A DNA stretch of 64,000 bases, taken from NCBI RefSeq assembly GCF_001424835.1, contig NZ_LMCQ01000005.1:62001-126000 (forward strand). The letters run 5' to 3'. Of this stretch, positions 36,572 to 47,996 are shown piece after piece. A program made the position numbers and the translations under genes. Positions within the stretch are counted from its first letter, which is position 1; each line of letters starts with the position of its first letter. The notes below the pieces were generated by a model. The model had not been told where the DNA came from. It worked only from the letters and a program-made list of their open reading frames with translations, and did not search any database. This DNA comes from Variovorax sp. Root318D1 (GTDB lineage Bacteria > Pseudomonadota > Gammaproteobacteria > Burkholderiales > Burkholderiaceae_C).

Positions 36572-37419
36572 AGCGCTGGACCCCCAAGGCCATAGCGACC
36601 GAGGCCAAGCTGCTGCTGATCGGCATTCCAGTGCTGCTGTGGACGCTGATCCCGGTCTACCACATGGTGCTCTTCGCGATCTCGTCGAAGGACTCCGCGA
36701 CCTCGGGCCACCTGTGGCCCAAGAACCCGACGCTGGACAACTTCAGCATCGTGTTCCAGCAGAAGCACTTCTATCTCGACCACTTCTGGCTGCAGTTGGG
36801 GAACTCGCTGCTGATCGCGGTTTCGGTCGGCGTGCTCACGCTGTTCGTGGCGACCACGGCCGCGTTCGCGATCAGCCGTCTGCGCGTGCGTGGCGGGCGC
36901 ACGGTGATGAACCTGGCGCTCTTCACCTACTTCATTCCCGCGGCCTTTCTTGCGGTGCCGATGTACAAGACCATGGGCAACTATGGCTTGCTCAACAGCC
37001 AGTGGGCGCTGATCCTTGCCATGGTGACCATTGCATCGCCGTACTGCATCTGGGTGCTGAAGCAGGCGTCGGACAAGCTGCCCTACGAGCTCGACGAGGC
37101 TGCGCGCATGGACGGCGCCTCGCCGCTGCAACTGTTCCGCCTGGTGTACCTGCCGCTCATGGTGCCGTCGCTGGTGGCGGTGGGCACCTATTCGCTGCTG
37201 CTGGCGTGGAACGAGTACCTCTATGCCTTCTTGCTGCTGTCGAACGACAGGAGCGTGACGCTGGCGGTGGCGCTCGGCAACTTCCTCTCGGCCGACGATT
37301 CGCCGTGGGAGCTGCTGATGGCGACCGGTCTCATCTACGCATTGCCGCCCGCGGCAATCTATTACGCATTCAAGCGCTACATGGTGGGCGGGCTCACCGC
37401 CGGCGCCGTCAAGAGCTGA
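36568..37419 (+). CDS. Sugar ABC transporter permease (second)
   Basis: A 283-aa MalG/UgpE-type permease, six helices, with the coupling loop Y-E-L-D-E-A-A-R-M-D-G-A at about 176-187. ATG 36568 overlaps the stop of the first permease. The ATPase follows 19 bases later. Confidence 0.9.
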   Translation: MKRWTPKAIATEAKLLLIGIPVLLWTLIPVYHMVLFAISSKDSATSGHLWPKNPTLDNFSIVFQQKHFYLDHFWLQLGNSLLIAVSVGVLTLFVATTAAFAISRLRVRGGRTVMNLALFTYFIPAAFLAVPMYKTMGNYGLLNSQWALILAMVTIASPYCIWVLKQASDKLPYELDEAARMDGASPLQLFRLVYLPLMVPSLVAVGTYSLLLAWNEYLYAFLLLSNDRSVTLAVALGNFLSADDSPWELLMATGLIYALPPAAIYYAFKRYMVGGLTAGAVKS

Positions 37420-37438
37420 GCGAAACCTGGGAATAAAA

Positions 37439-38506
<1,068 letters not shown>

Positions 38507-38524
38507 GTTTTCTCGACTTTCGGC

Positions 38525-39538
38525 TCAGTCCGTGCGCAGCCGGAGAAGCGCGCGCACAAAGCCGTGGTCCGAGCGCGAGCGGTCGCGCCCTTCGTGCAGG
38601 TGGTCGTTGAAGTAGTCGACCCGGCGCACGTCGCCCAGGCTGTTGCGGCTCGTCGCCACGAATTCTTCGCTCACGAAGACCTGGTCGAGCACGGCCGGAA
38701 AGCCCTGGTGGATGTGGGAGTAGGCCACGTCTTTCTTGAGCGCCGATTCGCCCTGCATCTCGTAGGCGTTGAAAAGCGCCACGTCGCGCGCGGCCTTGTC
38801 GTAGGCCACTTCGGAAGTGGCGGCCACCAGTTGCGTGGTGACGCTGTGCGGGTCGTCGTTGAAGTCGCCCATCACCACCAGCGGCGTGTTCGTACCCTGC
38901 AGCAGATCGAGCACGATGCAGCGCAGGGCGGCGGCCTCGGCGCCGCGCATGACGAGCGAGCGCAGCGACGCCATCACGCCAACCTTGCGGTCCTCGCGGT
39001 CTTCCAGTGAGTTGCCTTGCGCGTCCTGCAGAAACTTGGGCCGCTTCGACTTGAGGTGCGCCGTGAGCACGTGCACCTGCTGCCCGTGCTTCATGCGCAG
39101 CGTGACCAGAAGCGGCGGGCGCTCGAAGCGCGTGTGCGGGCCGAGGCCCGGCACCTCGACCCCGAAACCAGGTGGAAAGTCGACGAACGATTGCACGCGG
39201 TCTACCTGCAGCCGCGTGGCAATGCCGACCCGCGGCGTGCCCTGTGCGCCGTTGTGCGGCGGCGTGTTTTCGGCACCAGGCACCGCGACGAAGTCGTAGC
39301 GCAAGCCGCTGCGCGCAATGGCGGCTCTCAGCGCGTTTTCGTCCCAGACTTCCTGCACCGCGAGCACGTCGGCATTGAGCGCACGAATGCGCTCGCCGAT
39401 CCAGTCGATCTTGCGCTCGTATTCGCGTTCGTCGTATGGGTCCTGGTTCTCGTAGAACACGCGATGAGGATTCGCGAGATTCAACAGGTTGCAGGTGGCG
39501 ACGAAGAGGGTGGCGTAGTTGGGCGGGATGTATTGCAT
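38525..39538 (-). CDS. Endonuclease/exonuclease/phosphatase family protein
   Basis: A 337-aa metal-dependent phosphoesterase of the EEP superfamily. Motifs: N-L-L-N-L near 27-31, V-Q-E-V-W (metal Glu, about 70), H-L-K-S-K (about 170), G-D-F-N-D-D-P (about 235), and S-D-H-G-F near the C-terminus. No signal peptide, so cytoplasmic. Similar proteins are often adjacent to unrelated genes. Substrate unknown. ATG 39538 begins the conserved part. Confidence 0.85.
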   Translation of the reverse strand: MQYIPPNYATLFVATCNLLNLANPHRVFYENQDPYDEREYERKIDWIGERIRALNADVLAVQEVWDENALRAAIARSGLRYDFVAVPGAENTPPHNGAQGTPRVGIATRLQVDRVQSFVDFPPGFGVEVPGLGPHTRFERPPLLVTLRMKHGQQVHVLTAHLKSKRPKFLQDAQGNSLEDREDRKVGVMASLRSLVMRGAEAAALRCIVLDLLQGTNTPLVVMGDFNDDPHSVTTQLVAATSEVAYDKAARDVALFNAYEMQGESALKKDVAYSHIHQGFPAVLDQVFVSEEFVATSRNSLGDVRRVDYFNDHLHEGRDRSRSDHGFVRALLRLRTD

Positions 39539-39776
39539 GGCTCGCGATTGTGTCCGGCGCTGTGCCAAGTCTGGGAGACGCCTTTGGTACTAATAGGCAA
39601 AACCACCGTGAATGCGGTTGTGTGGAGCAGTTGACAAAAACGCAATAAATGCGCCGGGTTCGCACCCTGGCAACGATTGTGTCGGGACTTGTAAAACGAC
39701 AATTCGATGCTGCGGACTTTTCATCCGTGTTGGCGGGCTCTCATGTTCGCGCCAAATTTCAACGGGAGGAATAAAG

Positions 39777-40208
39777 ATGATGATTCGATCGACCTGTGCT
39801 GTCTTGCTGGTTTGCGTTGCACTGGCCGCCTGCCAATCTGCCCCTTTGTACGAGCCCAGCCGGCGCGCGCTGGTCACAGCGCAAGAAGACGAAGAGCGCA
39901 CCGCGGTCGGCCAGCCGTTGCCCGGCACCCCTTTCGCGCAGCTTCGGCCCGGCATGAGCTACGCGGAAGTCATCAAGATCGCGGGTAAGCCCAGCGCCGA
40001 AACCGTCCGGAACACAGGCAAGGCCTGGATTCCCACCTACAACGGCACAGATCGGTGGCGCCATTACCTTGCCTACAAAGGGCAGGGCGTGCTGGTCTTC
40101 GCCGGCACCGCAGGCGGAGAAATTGCCGAGATCTCGCGCACGAGGGCCTACACGCCCGACGTGCTGATCCAGATCGTGCACAACTCCGCCGACAGCGGGA
40201 AGCTCTGA
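39777..40208 (+). CDS. BamE/OmlA-like small lipoprotein
   Basis: A 143-aa lipoprotein: lipobox A-A-C-Q (Cys19), then the core L-R-P-G-M-S-Y-A-E-V-I-K-I-A-G-K-P-S (about 56-73), matching the short SmpA/OmlA/BamE-like helix pattern x-P-G-M-x-x-x-E-V-x-x-x-x-G-x-P. GGGAGGA (39764-39770) lies 6 bases before ATG 39777. Ten bases separate it from the next lipoprotein, so they form an operon. Not the housekeeping BamE, which is usually elsewhere; role in the outer membrane inferred. Confidence 0.7.
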   Translation: MMIRSTCAVLLVCVALAACQSAPLYEPSRRALVTAQEDEERTAVGQPLPGTPFAQLRPGMSYAEVIKIAGKPSAETVRNTGKAWIPTYNGTDRWRHYLAYKGQGVLVFAGTAGGEIAEISRTRAYTPDVLIQIVHNSADSGKL

Positions 40209-40217
40209 AGCGACACC

Positions 40218-40943
40218 GTGAAACCCATCAACCGCCTCCCATCCCGCCGCGTTCTCTTAACCTTGGCCTCCACGGGCTTCCTGGTGCTCGCGGGTTGCGG
40301 CTCCAGGCCCGCTACCGTGGCGGAGCTTCCCACCGTCACCCGCGTCATGGTGATTCCCGTGGCGCCGATCAAGAAGCTTCACACCGAGAACAAGGGCATC
40401 CCGCTCGGGGTGCTGTGGCAGTCGATTGCCGATCGGGTCAAGGGCTCTGAATTCAACGAACGAATGGAGTCCGTCCGCAACGACATGGGCCCGAAGATGA
40501 CGGCGGCGCTGGTCGCGCAGCTGAGTGCACAGGGTTACCAGGCGCAGGCGCTCGAAGGTGTTTCCAGGCCGGCGGCGTCGCCCGACAACATCGACTACGG
40601 ACTCCTGCCGACTTCGGAGCCGGTGCTGCACGTCTACTTCAACGAAGTCGGCATGTCTTCGGCGCGCTTTTCGACCGACTATGTGCCGCGCGTGAACCTG
40701 AGCGCCTACCTGATGAGCGCCAAGGACGGGGATACCGTGTACTCCGAGACCATCTACTACGGTGCCGACGCCAGCGGCGATTCTTCAGGCAGCGTGCCGG
40801 CCAATGCGCGCGATCGCTGGGGGAGCTTTGGCGAACTGGTGGCGCAGCCGCAAGCGGTGGCCCGCAGCTATGACGACGCAGTGACCGCCCTGGCCACCCG
40901 GATCGCAAAGAACATCCGGGTGAACACGGCGCCGCCGCGCTGA
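40218..40943 (+). CDS. Hypothetical lipoprotein
   Basis: A 241-aa lipoprotein of unknown function starting at GTG 40218. The lipobox is L-A-G-C (Cys27). The mature part has mixed alpha/beta content with a conserved-looking V-M-V-I-P-V-A-P-I segment (about 43-51) and an exposed acidic region near 180-205. It follows the BamE-like lipoprotein by 9 bases and is closed by a strong terminator. Confidence 0.65.
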   Translation: MKPINRLPSRRVLLTLASTGFLVLAGCGSRPATVAELPTVTRVMVIPVAPIKKLHTENKGIPLGVLWQSIADRVKGSEFNERMESVRNDMGPKMTAALVAQLSAQGYQAQALEGVSRPAASPDNIDYGLLPTSEPVLHVYFNEVGMSSARFSTDYVPRVNLSAYLMSAKDGDTVYSETIYYGADASGDSSGSVPANARDRWGSFGELVAQPQAVARSYDDAVTALATRIAKNIRVNTAPPR

Positions 40944-40963
40944 CGGCCCGGACAGAAAAAACA

Positions 40964-40990
40964 AAGGGCACCGAGGTGCCCTTGTTCGTT
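40964..40990. terminator. Bidirectional terminator between lipoprotein and helicase genes
   Basis: AAGGGCACC (40964-40972), GA, GGTGCCCTT (40975-40983): a perfect 9-bp stem. Plus strand continues GTTCGTTT; minus strand continues TTTGTTTTTTCTG. It therefore ends the plus-strand lipoprotein operon and the minus-strand helicase. Confidence 0.9.
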
Positions 40991-41023
40991 TGCGGGATAG
41001 TTGTGTTCTACCCGACGTTCCGC

Positions 41024-42853
41024 TTAGCGGCCGAAAGAACGGCCACCGCCACCACCGCCGGAGCGATTGCCACCACCACCGCCGCCGTAGCCACCGCCGC
41101 CACCCGAACGGCCACCGCCGCCCGAACGGTTGCCGCCGTAGCCGCCACCACCGCCGCCGCCCGGACGGCCGCGACCGCGGCCGCCACCCATGTGGTCAAC
41201 GCTCGTGCGCAACGGATCCGGCTGGCCATCGCCGCCTGCGACTGCTTCGGCGCGCAGGTGTGCCACCTGGTTGGCTTGCGTCGGGCTGTGGCTGTTGCCG
41301 TGATGGCGCGGCTGGCGCTCGTCATGCGGCAGGTGATTCTGTTGTTGATGATGATGCTGGGGCGCATGGTGCGGCGTGCGTGCCGGGCCTTGCGGTCCGC
41401 GGCCTTGTGCCGGACGGGCACCCTGGCCACGCGGGCCCTGGCCCTGGCCTTGACCGCCACCATTGGCGTTGCGGCCTTGACCGCCACCGCCCTGGCCGCC
41501 ACCGCGGCGTTGACCGCCGCCGTTGCCGCCACCACCGCCACCGGCGCGTTCGCCGCCGCCCTGGCCGGCCTTGTTCTCGCGAATGCGTTGCAGCATTTCG
41601 GTGCGGGCAGCCTTGGCGGCCGCCTGCATCACGTCGCGGCTCGGCGGACGGCCGGCGCCGCCCCAGATCGTCTGGCGGCCCATGGCGATCGGCTCGGCGC
41701 GTTCGCCGTCTTCAGGGCCGAAGCCTTCGACGAACTGCACCGGAATCGTCTGCTTCGTGAAGCGTTCGATCTCCTGCATGAAGCCTTCTTCGTCCAGGCA
41801 GACAAAGCTCACGGCCTCGCCGCTCGAACCGGCACGGCCGGTGCGGCCGATGCGGTGAACGTAGTCTTCGCTGACGTTCGGGATTTCGTAGTTCACGACG
41901 TGCGGCAGCTCATCGATGTCGATGCCGCGGGCTGCGATGTCGGTGGCCACCAGCGCGCGGATGTCGCCGCTCTTGAAGCCGGCCAGCGCTTGCGTACGCG
42001 CGCTCTGGCTCTTGTTGCCGTGCAGCGCCATCGCCTCGATGCCGTTCTTGGTCAGGAATTCGGCCACGCTGTTGGCGCCGAACTTGGTGCGCGTGAACAC
42101 GAGCACCTGGCTCCATTTGTTCTCGTTGATGATGTGCGCGAGCAGCGCCTTCTTCTTGCCGCGGCCCACCGGGTGGATCACCTGGGTGATGCGCTGCACG
42201 GTGGTGTTGCGCGGCGTGACCTGGATGCTTTGCGGGTTCTTGAGCAGCGTGGCGGCCAGGTCGCGGATTTCGTCGCTGAAGGTTGCCGAGAACAGCAGGC
42301 TCTGCTTTTCCCGGGGCACCAGGGCGAGGATCTTCTTCACGTCGTGGATGAAGCCCATGTCCAGCATGCGGTCGGCTTCGTCCAGGATCAGCATCTGGAC
42401 CTGGCTCAGGTCGAGCATGCCTTGCTGCTGCAGGTCGAGCAGGCGGCCGGGGGTGGCCACGAGGATGTCGACACCCTTCTTGAGCTTGCTGATCTGCGGG
42501 TTCATGCCCACGCCGCCAAAGATCACCGTGGAGTCAAGCTCCAGGTATTTGCCGTAGGTGCGGACCGACTCTTCGACCTGGGCCGCGAGTTCGCGCGTGG
42601 GCGTGAGCACCAGGGCACGAATGCCGATGCCGCCGAACTTGTTGGTGGCGCTCGCGCCCGTGCTGAGCTTGTGCAGCATCGGCAGGGTGAAGGCGGCCGT
42701 CTTGCCGGTGCCGGTCTGGGCGCCGCCGAGCAGGTCGTGCCCGTCGAGAACCGCGGGAATGGCTTGCGCCTGGATGGGGGTGGGGGTGTCGTAACCGTGC
42801 TCGTGCACAGCCTTCAAGATGGCGGGAGCCAGCTTCAGTTCGTCAAAATTCAT
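41024..42853 (-). CDS. rhlE: DEAD-box RNA helicase, RhlE-like, with long Gly/Gln/His-rich tail
   Basis: ATP-dependent RNA helicase, 609 aa. The core (about 1-385) has the Q motif, A-Q-T-G-T-G-K-T (45-52), L-D-E-A-D-R-M, S-A-T-F-S and [10 protein letters not shown]. After it comes an unusually long disordered tail of about 200 residues: a Gly/Arg/Gln region, a His/Gln-rich stretch, then RGG-type repeats to the end (R-S-F-G-R). Such tails bind RNA and promote condensates or cold adaptation in relatives. ATG 42853 is preferred; the 42864-42906 hairpin lies in the 5' leader. Divergent from ettA. Confidence 0.92.
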   Translation of the reverse strand: MNFDELKLAPAILKAVHEHGYDTPTPIQAQAIPAVLDGHDLLGGAQTGTGKTAAFTLPMLHKLSTGASATNKFGGIGIRALVLTPTRELAAQVEESVRTYGKYLELDSTVIFGGVGMNPQISKLKKGVDILVATPGRLLDLQQQGMLDLSQVQMLILDEADRMLDMGFIHDVKKILALVPREKQSLLFSATFSDEIRDLAATLLKNPQSIQVTPRNTTVQRITQVIHPVGRGKKKALLAHIINENKWSQVLVFTRTKFGANSVAEFLTKNGIEAMALHGNKSQSARTQALAGFKSGDIRALVATDIAARGIDIDELPHVVNYEIPNVSEDYVHRIGRTGRAGSSGEAVSFVCLDEEGFMQEIERFTKQTIPVQFVEGFGPEDGERAEPIAMGRQTIWGGAGRPPSRDVMQAAAKAARTEMLQRIRENKAGQGGGERAGGGGGGNGGGQRRGGGQGGGGQGRNANGGGQGQGQGPRGQGARPAQGRGPQGPARTPHHAPQHHHQQQNHLPHDERQPRHHGNSHSPTQANQVAHLRAEAVAGGDGQPDPLRTSVDHMGGGRGRGRPGGGGGGGYGGNRSGGGGRSGGGGGYGGGGGGNRSGGGGGGRSFGR

Positions 42854-42863
42854 TGGAAACAAT

Positions 42864-42906
42864 AAGCGCCATACACGGCGCAGTGGCATCGGCCCGCTTG
42901 GCGCTT
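42864..42906 (-). other. Hairpin in the rhlE 5' leader
   Basis: AAGCGCCA (42864-42871) and TGGCGCTT (42899-42906) are perfect 8-bp inverted repeats with a 27-base loop, located 11 bases ahead of the rhlE start codon. No clear ribosome site lies between. It could regulate helicase translation, as in other cold-responsive messages; not shown. Confidence 0.45.
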
Positions 42907-43141
42907 TTTGCAACGCCGAGCCAGTCAAGGCTGATGAAGGTCAGGGGTGGGAGCCGAAAAACCCGTCGTGATTGAGGGCTTTCTTCGTCCCCGGCAGAGA
43001 GCCGGTGTTGCGGGCAACTGGACCCGGCAACGGTGAGTATTGTGGCATGAGTCGATAATGCGTGGTTTGCCGCGCCCGAATATCGCTTTCGGATGCCCGC
43101 GATTTCCCCGAATCTCCGCTACCCAAGGTAACTACCCCCAG

Positions 43142-44803
<1,662 letters not shown>

Positions 44804-44833
44804 GCCTGCACCGGTTCTTCCGGAACGCGAACG

Positions 44834-44866
44834 GCGCGCCGACCTTGGAGGGTGGCGCGCTTTTTT
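44834..44866 (+). terminator. Terminator of ettA
   Basis: GCGCGCC (44834-44840) pairs with GGCGCGC (44854-44860), followed by six T's. About 30 bases after the ettA stop: a textbook intrinsic terminator. Confidence 0.92.
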
Positions 44867-44889
44867 CATGGGCCGCGCAAGCCGGCTTC

Positions 44890-45729
44890 TCAACGCGCCT
44901 GCACCAGCCGAAAGGCCGCATTCGCCCCCCATGTGGCGACCAGCAGGTTTCCGTCGGGTGTGCGGGTGAGTCCGACCGGGCTCGAAAGGCCGTCCGCCAC
45001 CACGACGCGGCCTCCTTCGCGGTCGATGCGGCTGACCGTCGTGCCGCCGTAGTCGACCACATAGGCGGCAGCACCATCCCGGTCCGCGACGATGCCGGGG
45101 CCAGGGCTGCGCAGCCCGCCGTGAATGCTTCGCGCGCGGCCGTCCTGGCCGACCAGCGAGATGCCGCCCGCGATGTTGCTGACCATCAGCTCGCCGCCCG
45201 GCAGTTCGACTGCGCCGACCGGTGTCTGCAACCCCTCCGCGGCGATTTCGATCCTGCCGTCGGGATGCGCCGCGAGGATCTGATTGGTTCGACGGTTGGC
45301 GATCAGCAACCGGCCCTTGCGGTCGAAGCTCAGGCCGGCCGGCGTTGCCAGGCCGCTCACGAACACGCTCTGCCTGCCGCCGGGCGTGAAGCGCCACACA
45401 AGGTCCTGGCTGTAGGACGCGACGAAGATGTCGCCGGAAGGGCCGATCGCCAGCCCGCTGGGGCCGCTCAAGCCCGATGCGAACACCGAGCGGGCACCGT
45501 CAGGCGCAAAGCGCAGGACGGTCCCGGCCGACCAGTTGGCGACATAGAGATGGCCCGCCGCGTCGTAGGCCATGCCGACCGGCGAGGAGAGGTCGCTGTG
45601 CACGGCGCGTTTCTCCAGCGTCCAGCCCGGCAGGGCGGGCGTTTGCGCCGAGGCGGGCGCATTCATCGCAGCCGCAAGCAGCGCCAGGCCGAGCAGCGGC
45701 ATCCGGACGCGAAAACTGCGGTGCTTCAT
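44890..45729 (-). CDS. Secreted NHL/SMP-30-like beta-propeller protein
   Basis: A 279-aa exported protein: signal peptide 1-28 (A-S-A-Q), then about five to six repeats of the form S-P-x-G-L-A-x-x-x-x-G-x-L-x-V-A (e.g. [16 protein letters not shown]). These fold as a beta-propeller like NHL/SMP-30 or virginiamycin-B-lyase proteins. Catalytic residues cannot be assigned. Its start overlaps the carboxymuconolactone decarboxylase-family stop (ATGA), so it is the last gene of the MerR operon. Confidence 0.72.
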   Translation of the reverse strand: MKHRSFRVRMPLLGLALLAAAMNAPASAQTPALPGWTLEKRAVHSDLSSPVGMAYDAAGHLYVANWSAGTVLRFAPDGARSVFASGLSGPSGLAIGPSGDIFVASYSQDLVWRFTPGGRQSVFVSGLATPAGLSFDRKGRLLIANRRTNQILAAHPDGRIEIAAEGLQTPVGAVELPGGELMVSNIAGGISLVGQDGRARSIHGGLRSPGPGIVADRDGAAAYVVDYGGTTVSRIDREGGRVVVADGLSSPVGLTRTPDGNLLVATWGANAAFRLVQAR

Positions 45730-46148
45730 GCGGGCTCCCCCACCGGGGCCTCCGCGGCAAACACCTCGCGCGCGGCCGTCAGCCCGTTCAGCGCGGCCGG
45801 AAAGCCCGCGTACACCGCCATCTGCATGATGACTTCGACCACCTCGGCACGCGTGACTCCAACGTTGAGCGCGCCCTGGATATGCACCTTGAGCTGCGGC
45901 GCGGCATTGCCCATGGCTGTGAGCGCGGCCACCACCGCGATCTCGCGTGAGCGCAGGTCGAGGCCGGGGCGCGAGTAGATGTCGCCGAACGGAAACTCGA
46001 TCAAGAGGCGGGCGAAATCCGGCGCGATGCTGGCCAGGCTTTCGACGACCTTGATGCCGCCTTCACCGTCGATTTGCTGGAGCTTGGCCAGCCCGCGTTC
46101 GTAGCGCAGGTTGTCTTTGCCGTTCTGGCTTGCGTGTGCGTTCGTCAT
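45726..46148 (-). CDS. Carboxymuconolactone decarboxylase (AhpD-like) family protein
   Basis: A 140-aa CMD-fold protein. The core [16 protein letters not shown] (about 63-78) is seen, but the C-x-x-C redox pair of AhpD is absent, so the gamma-carboxymuconolactone decarboxylase-like branch fits better. Its 5' end overlaps the MerR gene by 86 bases in another frame. Starts further in would cut the conserved R-Y-E-R-G-L-A-K-L segment, so the overlap looks real. Four-base overlap with the propeller gene downstream. Confidence 0.8.
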   Translation of the reverse strand: MTNAHASQNGKDNLRYERGLAKLQQIDGEGGIKVVESLASIAPDFARLLIEFPFGDIYSRPGLDLRSREIAVVAALTAMGNAAPQLKVHIQGALNVGVTRAEVVEVIMQMAVYAGFPAALNGLTAAREVFAAEAPVGEPA

Positions 46149-46557
46149 CGCTCGTCTTCCTTTCCGGGGCAGTGCCCGGTGACGAGGGACGCTTCTTGTC
46201 GATGGCTCGGTAATGCGCGATCTTCAGCGACAGCGCCTGCATGGATTGCTGCAGCGCCGCCACCTTGGCCTGGACCTCGGCAAGATGCTGTTCGAGCATC
46301 TCGCGCCGCTCCCCGACACTGGCGTCCCCCTGGCTTCGAAGCCTGGCGAAGGCCTGCATACCCTGGATGGGCATGCCGGTCTCGCGCAGGCGCAACAGGA
46401 AGGCCAGCCAGTCCATGTCGGCGCTTGCATAGCGGCGCTGGCCGCCCGGTGCACGCGGCACTGCGGCGATCAGGCCGATGCGCTCGTAGTAGCGCAGCGT
46501 GTGGGCCGTGAGGCCGGTGCGCTGCGCGACTTCCGCAATGGTCAAGCTGGTTTCCAT
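46063..46557 (-). CDS. MerR family transcriptional regulator
   Basis: A 164-aa MerR regulator: helix-turn-helix at the N-terminus ([23 protein letters not shown] at about 6-28), wing with R-R-Y, and a long dimerisation coiled coil (about 75-125). No cysteine metal site in the C-terminus, so a small-molecule or redox-independent signal is likely. First gene of a MerR-CMD-propeller operon, the common arrangement where MerR controls a neighbouring oxidoreductase. Its last 86 bases also encode the CMD N-terminus. Confidence 0.88.
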   Translation of the reverse strand: METSLTIAEVAQRTGLTAHTLRYYERIGLIAAVPRAPGGQRRYASADMDWLAFLLRLRETGMPIQGMQAFARLRSQGDASVGERREMLEQHLAEVQAKVAALQQSMQALSLKIAHYRAIDKKRPSSPGTAPERKTSDDERTRKPERQRQPALRTRAGQAPANRR

Positions 46558-46591
46558 GGCGGGAATTCTCGAAGTTGGAGCGCGCTCGAAG

Positions 46592-47986
46592 TCAAGCGCT
46601 TTCCGCGGCTTCCTTCGGCAGCGGCGTTCGGGGCGCGAAGTCGCCCGGTTCCGGCCAGCGCATCTGCACGCGCTTTTGCACCGTGTGGATGTTGTTGCGC
46701 AGCGCATAGAGCTCGTCGGCGTACGACAGCGGAACGGCCACCTTGTTCACCACGCGGTCCAACTCGTCGAGTTCGTCGAGCAGCTCCTTGCGCTCGCCTT
46801 GCCGCGCATCCACCTTGGATTCGATATCGCGCAGCCGCGCATACCAGCGGAACACGCGCCGCCGCACGCGGAACTGGTAGAGCGGCGGCACCACGCGGCT
46901 CAGCGGCAGCATCAGTACCAGCAAACCGCCCAGCACCAGCCACATGCGCTCGATCAGGTTGCTGGCCCAGAACGGCAGGTAGCGCTGCCAGAAGGGCGGC
47001 GTGCCGTTGATGGCACGATCGCCCTCGGGGCTTACGGGCAGTTCGCTGGTGCGCGTGTTGGGAAAGTCGCGCGCGCGGTTGAACCAGCCGGCATCGCTGT
47101 GCATGCCTTGCGCGGCCTGCGCAAAAAGCTGCCGCAGTGCCGGGTGCGTTTCGTCGCGCGAGAGCAGCGAGGTTGTGGCCGCGAGCAGGGATACGTCGGA
47201 AGGCGGCAGGTCTCTCGACAGGTCGACCACGCCGCGCGGCAGCGTGACCGCCGAGAGGAACGGAAAGCGCCGGGTATAAGCATCGGCCTGGCCGAAGTCC
47301 ATGAGCTTGATGTCGGGCGCGCGCAGCAGGCGTTGCACCTGCGGCGACTGCGGCGCGGAGGACAGCACGATGGCGTCGAGCAGGCCGGCCTGCAGCGCTT
47401 CGGCGGCGGCCGCCTGTTCAAGGTTGGAAAGCTGCAGCGCGTCGGGGTCCAGGTGATTGGCTTTGAAGAGCCGCTCCATGATCTCGGGCAGGCCGCTGCC
47501 CGCGAGATCGACATTCACGCGCAAGCCGCGCAGTTGCGCGAGCGATGTCAGCGTGCTCGTCTTGCGGTCGATCTTCTGTGCGCTATCCGCTCGGTAGAAG
47601 AGCCAGATCGGCTCGTAGAACAGGCTGCCGAGGGAAGTGAGACCGGCTTCCTCGTCGGCCACCGGATCGGCGCTGCCGCCGCGCACAAAGCCCACGTCGG
47701 CGCCGCCGCTGCGAAGCAGTTCCAAATTCTCGGACGATCCCGTGGTGGCCTTGAGCTCCACCTCGATGCCGCTGCTCTTGAGCAGTTCGGCATAGCGCTT
47801 GCCGAACTGCGAGTAGGCGCTGCCTGTGGGCCCGGTGGCCAGGGTCACATGCCCGGGTGGCTGCGGCTGCAGCCACCAGTAGGCGGCAATCAGCAGGCCG
47901 ATCACGAGGAACACGATCGGGCCGGCCGATGCGATCAGGTCGCGGATCGAGAGCAGGATCAGCTTCAGCGTCTTGGGCATGGCCAT
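46592..47986 (-). CDS. Membrane-anchored TAXI-family solute-binding protein (no TRAP partner)
   Basis: About 464 aa. An N-terminal membrane helix (about 15-37) anchors a periplasmic TAXI/NMT1-like domain (about 45-310; T-G-P-T-G-S-A-Y-S-Q-F-G-K-R-Y at the start). A second helix follows (about 330-352), then an Arg/Glu-rich coiled-coil tail in the cytoplasm. Ordinary TAXI proteins are free and work with a fused DctQM permease; none is present. Starts at TTG 47995 or ATG 47980 are possible. It begins 10 bases after the DmpA-type peptidase stop. Perhaps a sensor or a substrate-presenting partner. Confidence 0.82.
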   Translation of the reverse strand: MAMPKTLKLILLSIRDLIASAGPIVFLVIGLLIAAYWWLQPQPPGHVTLATGPTGSAYSQFGKRYAELLKSSGIEVELKATTGSSENLELLRSGGADVGFVRGGSADPVADEEAGLTSLGSLFYEPIWLFYRADSAQKIDRKTSTLTSLAQLRGLRVNVDLAGSGLPEIMERLFKANHLDPDALQLSNLEQAAAAEALQAGLLDAIVLSSAPQSPQVQRLLRAPDIKLMDFGQADAYTRRFPFLSAVTLPRGVVDLSRDLPPSDVSLLAATTSLLSRDETHPALRQLFAQAAQGMHSDAGWFNRARDFPNTRTSELPVSPEGDRAINGTPPFWQRYLPFWASNLIERMWLVLGGLLVLMLPLSRVVPPLYQFRVRRRVFRWYARLRDIESKVDARQGERKELLDELDELDRVVNKVAVPLSYADELYALRNNIHTVQKRVQMRWPEPGDFAPRTPLPKEAAESA

Positions 47987-47996
47987 GGGAATCAAT

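Noticed and set aside
39539..39776. TTGACA at 39631-39636 as a promoter for the BamE-like lipoprotein operon
   Set aside because: No acceptable -10 at 16-18 bases; I see no other gene or RNA in this gap.
40976..42865. 629-aa open frame antisense to the helicase gene
   Set aside because: Low-complexity Ala/Thr/Arg-rich translation that is simply the complement of the Gly-rich helicase reading frame; GC-rich codons suppress stops. No start context and no family resemblance.
42907..43141. Possible small RNA or leader peptide before ettA
   Set aside because: No convincing promoter, terminator or start with ribosome site; left unassigned.
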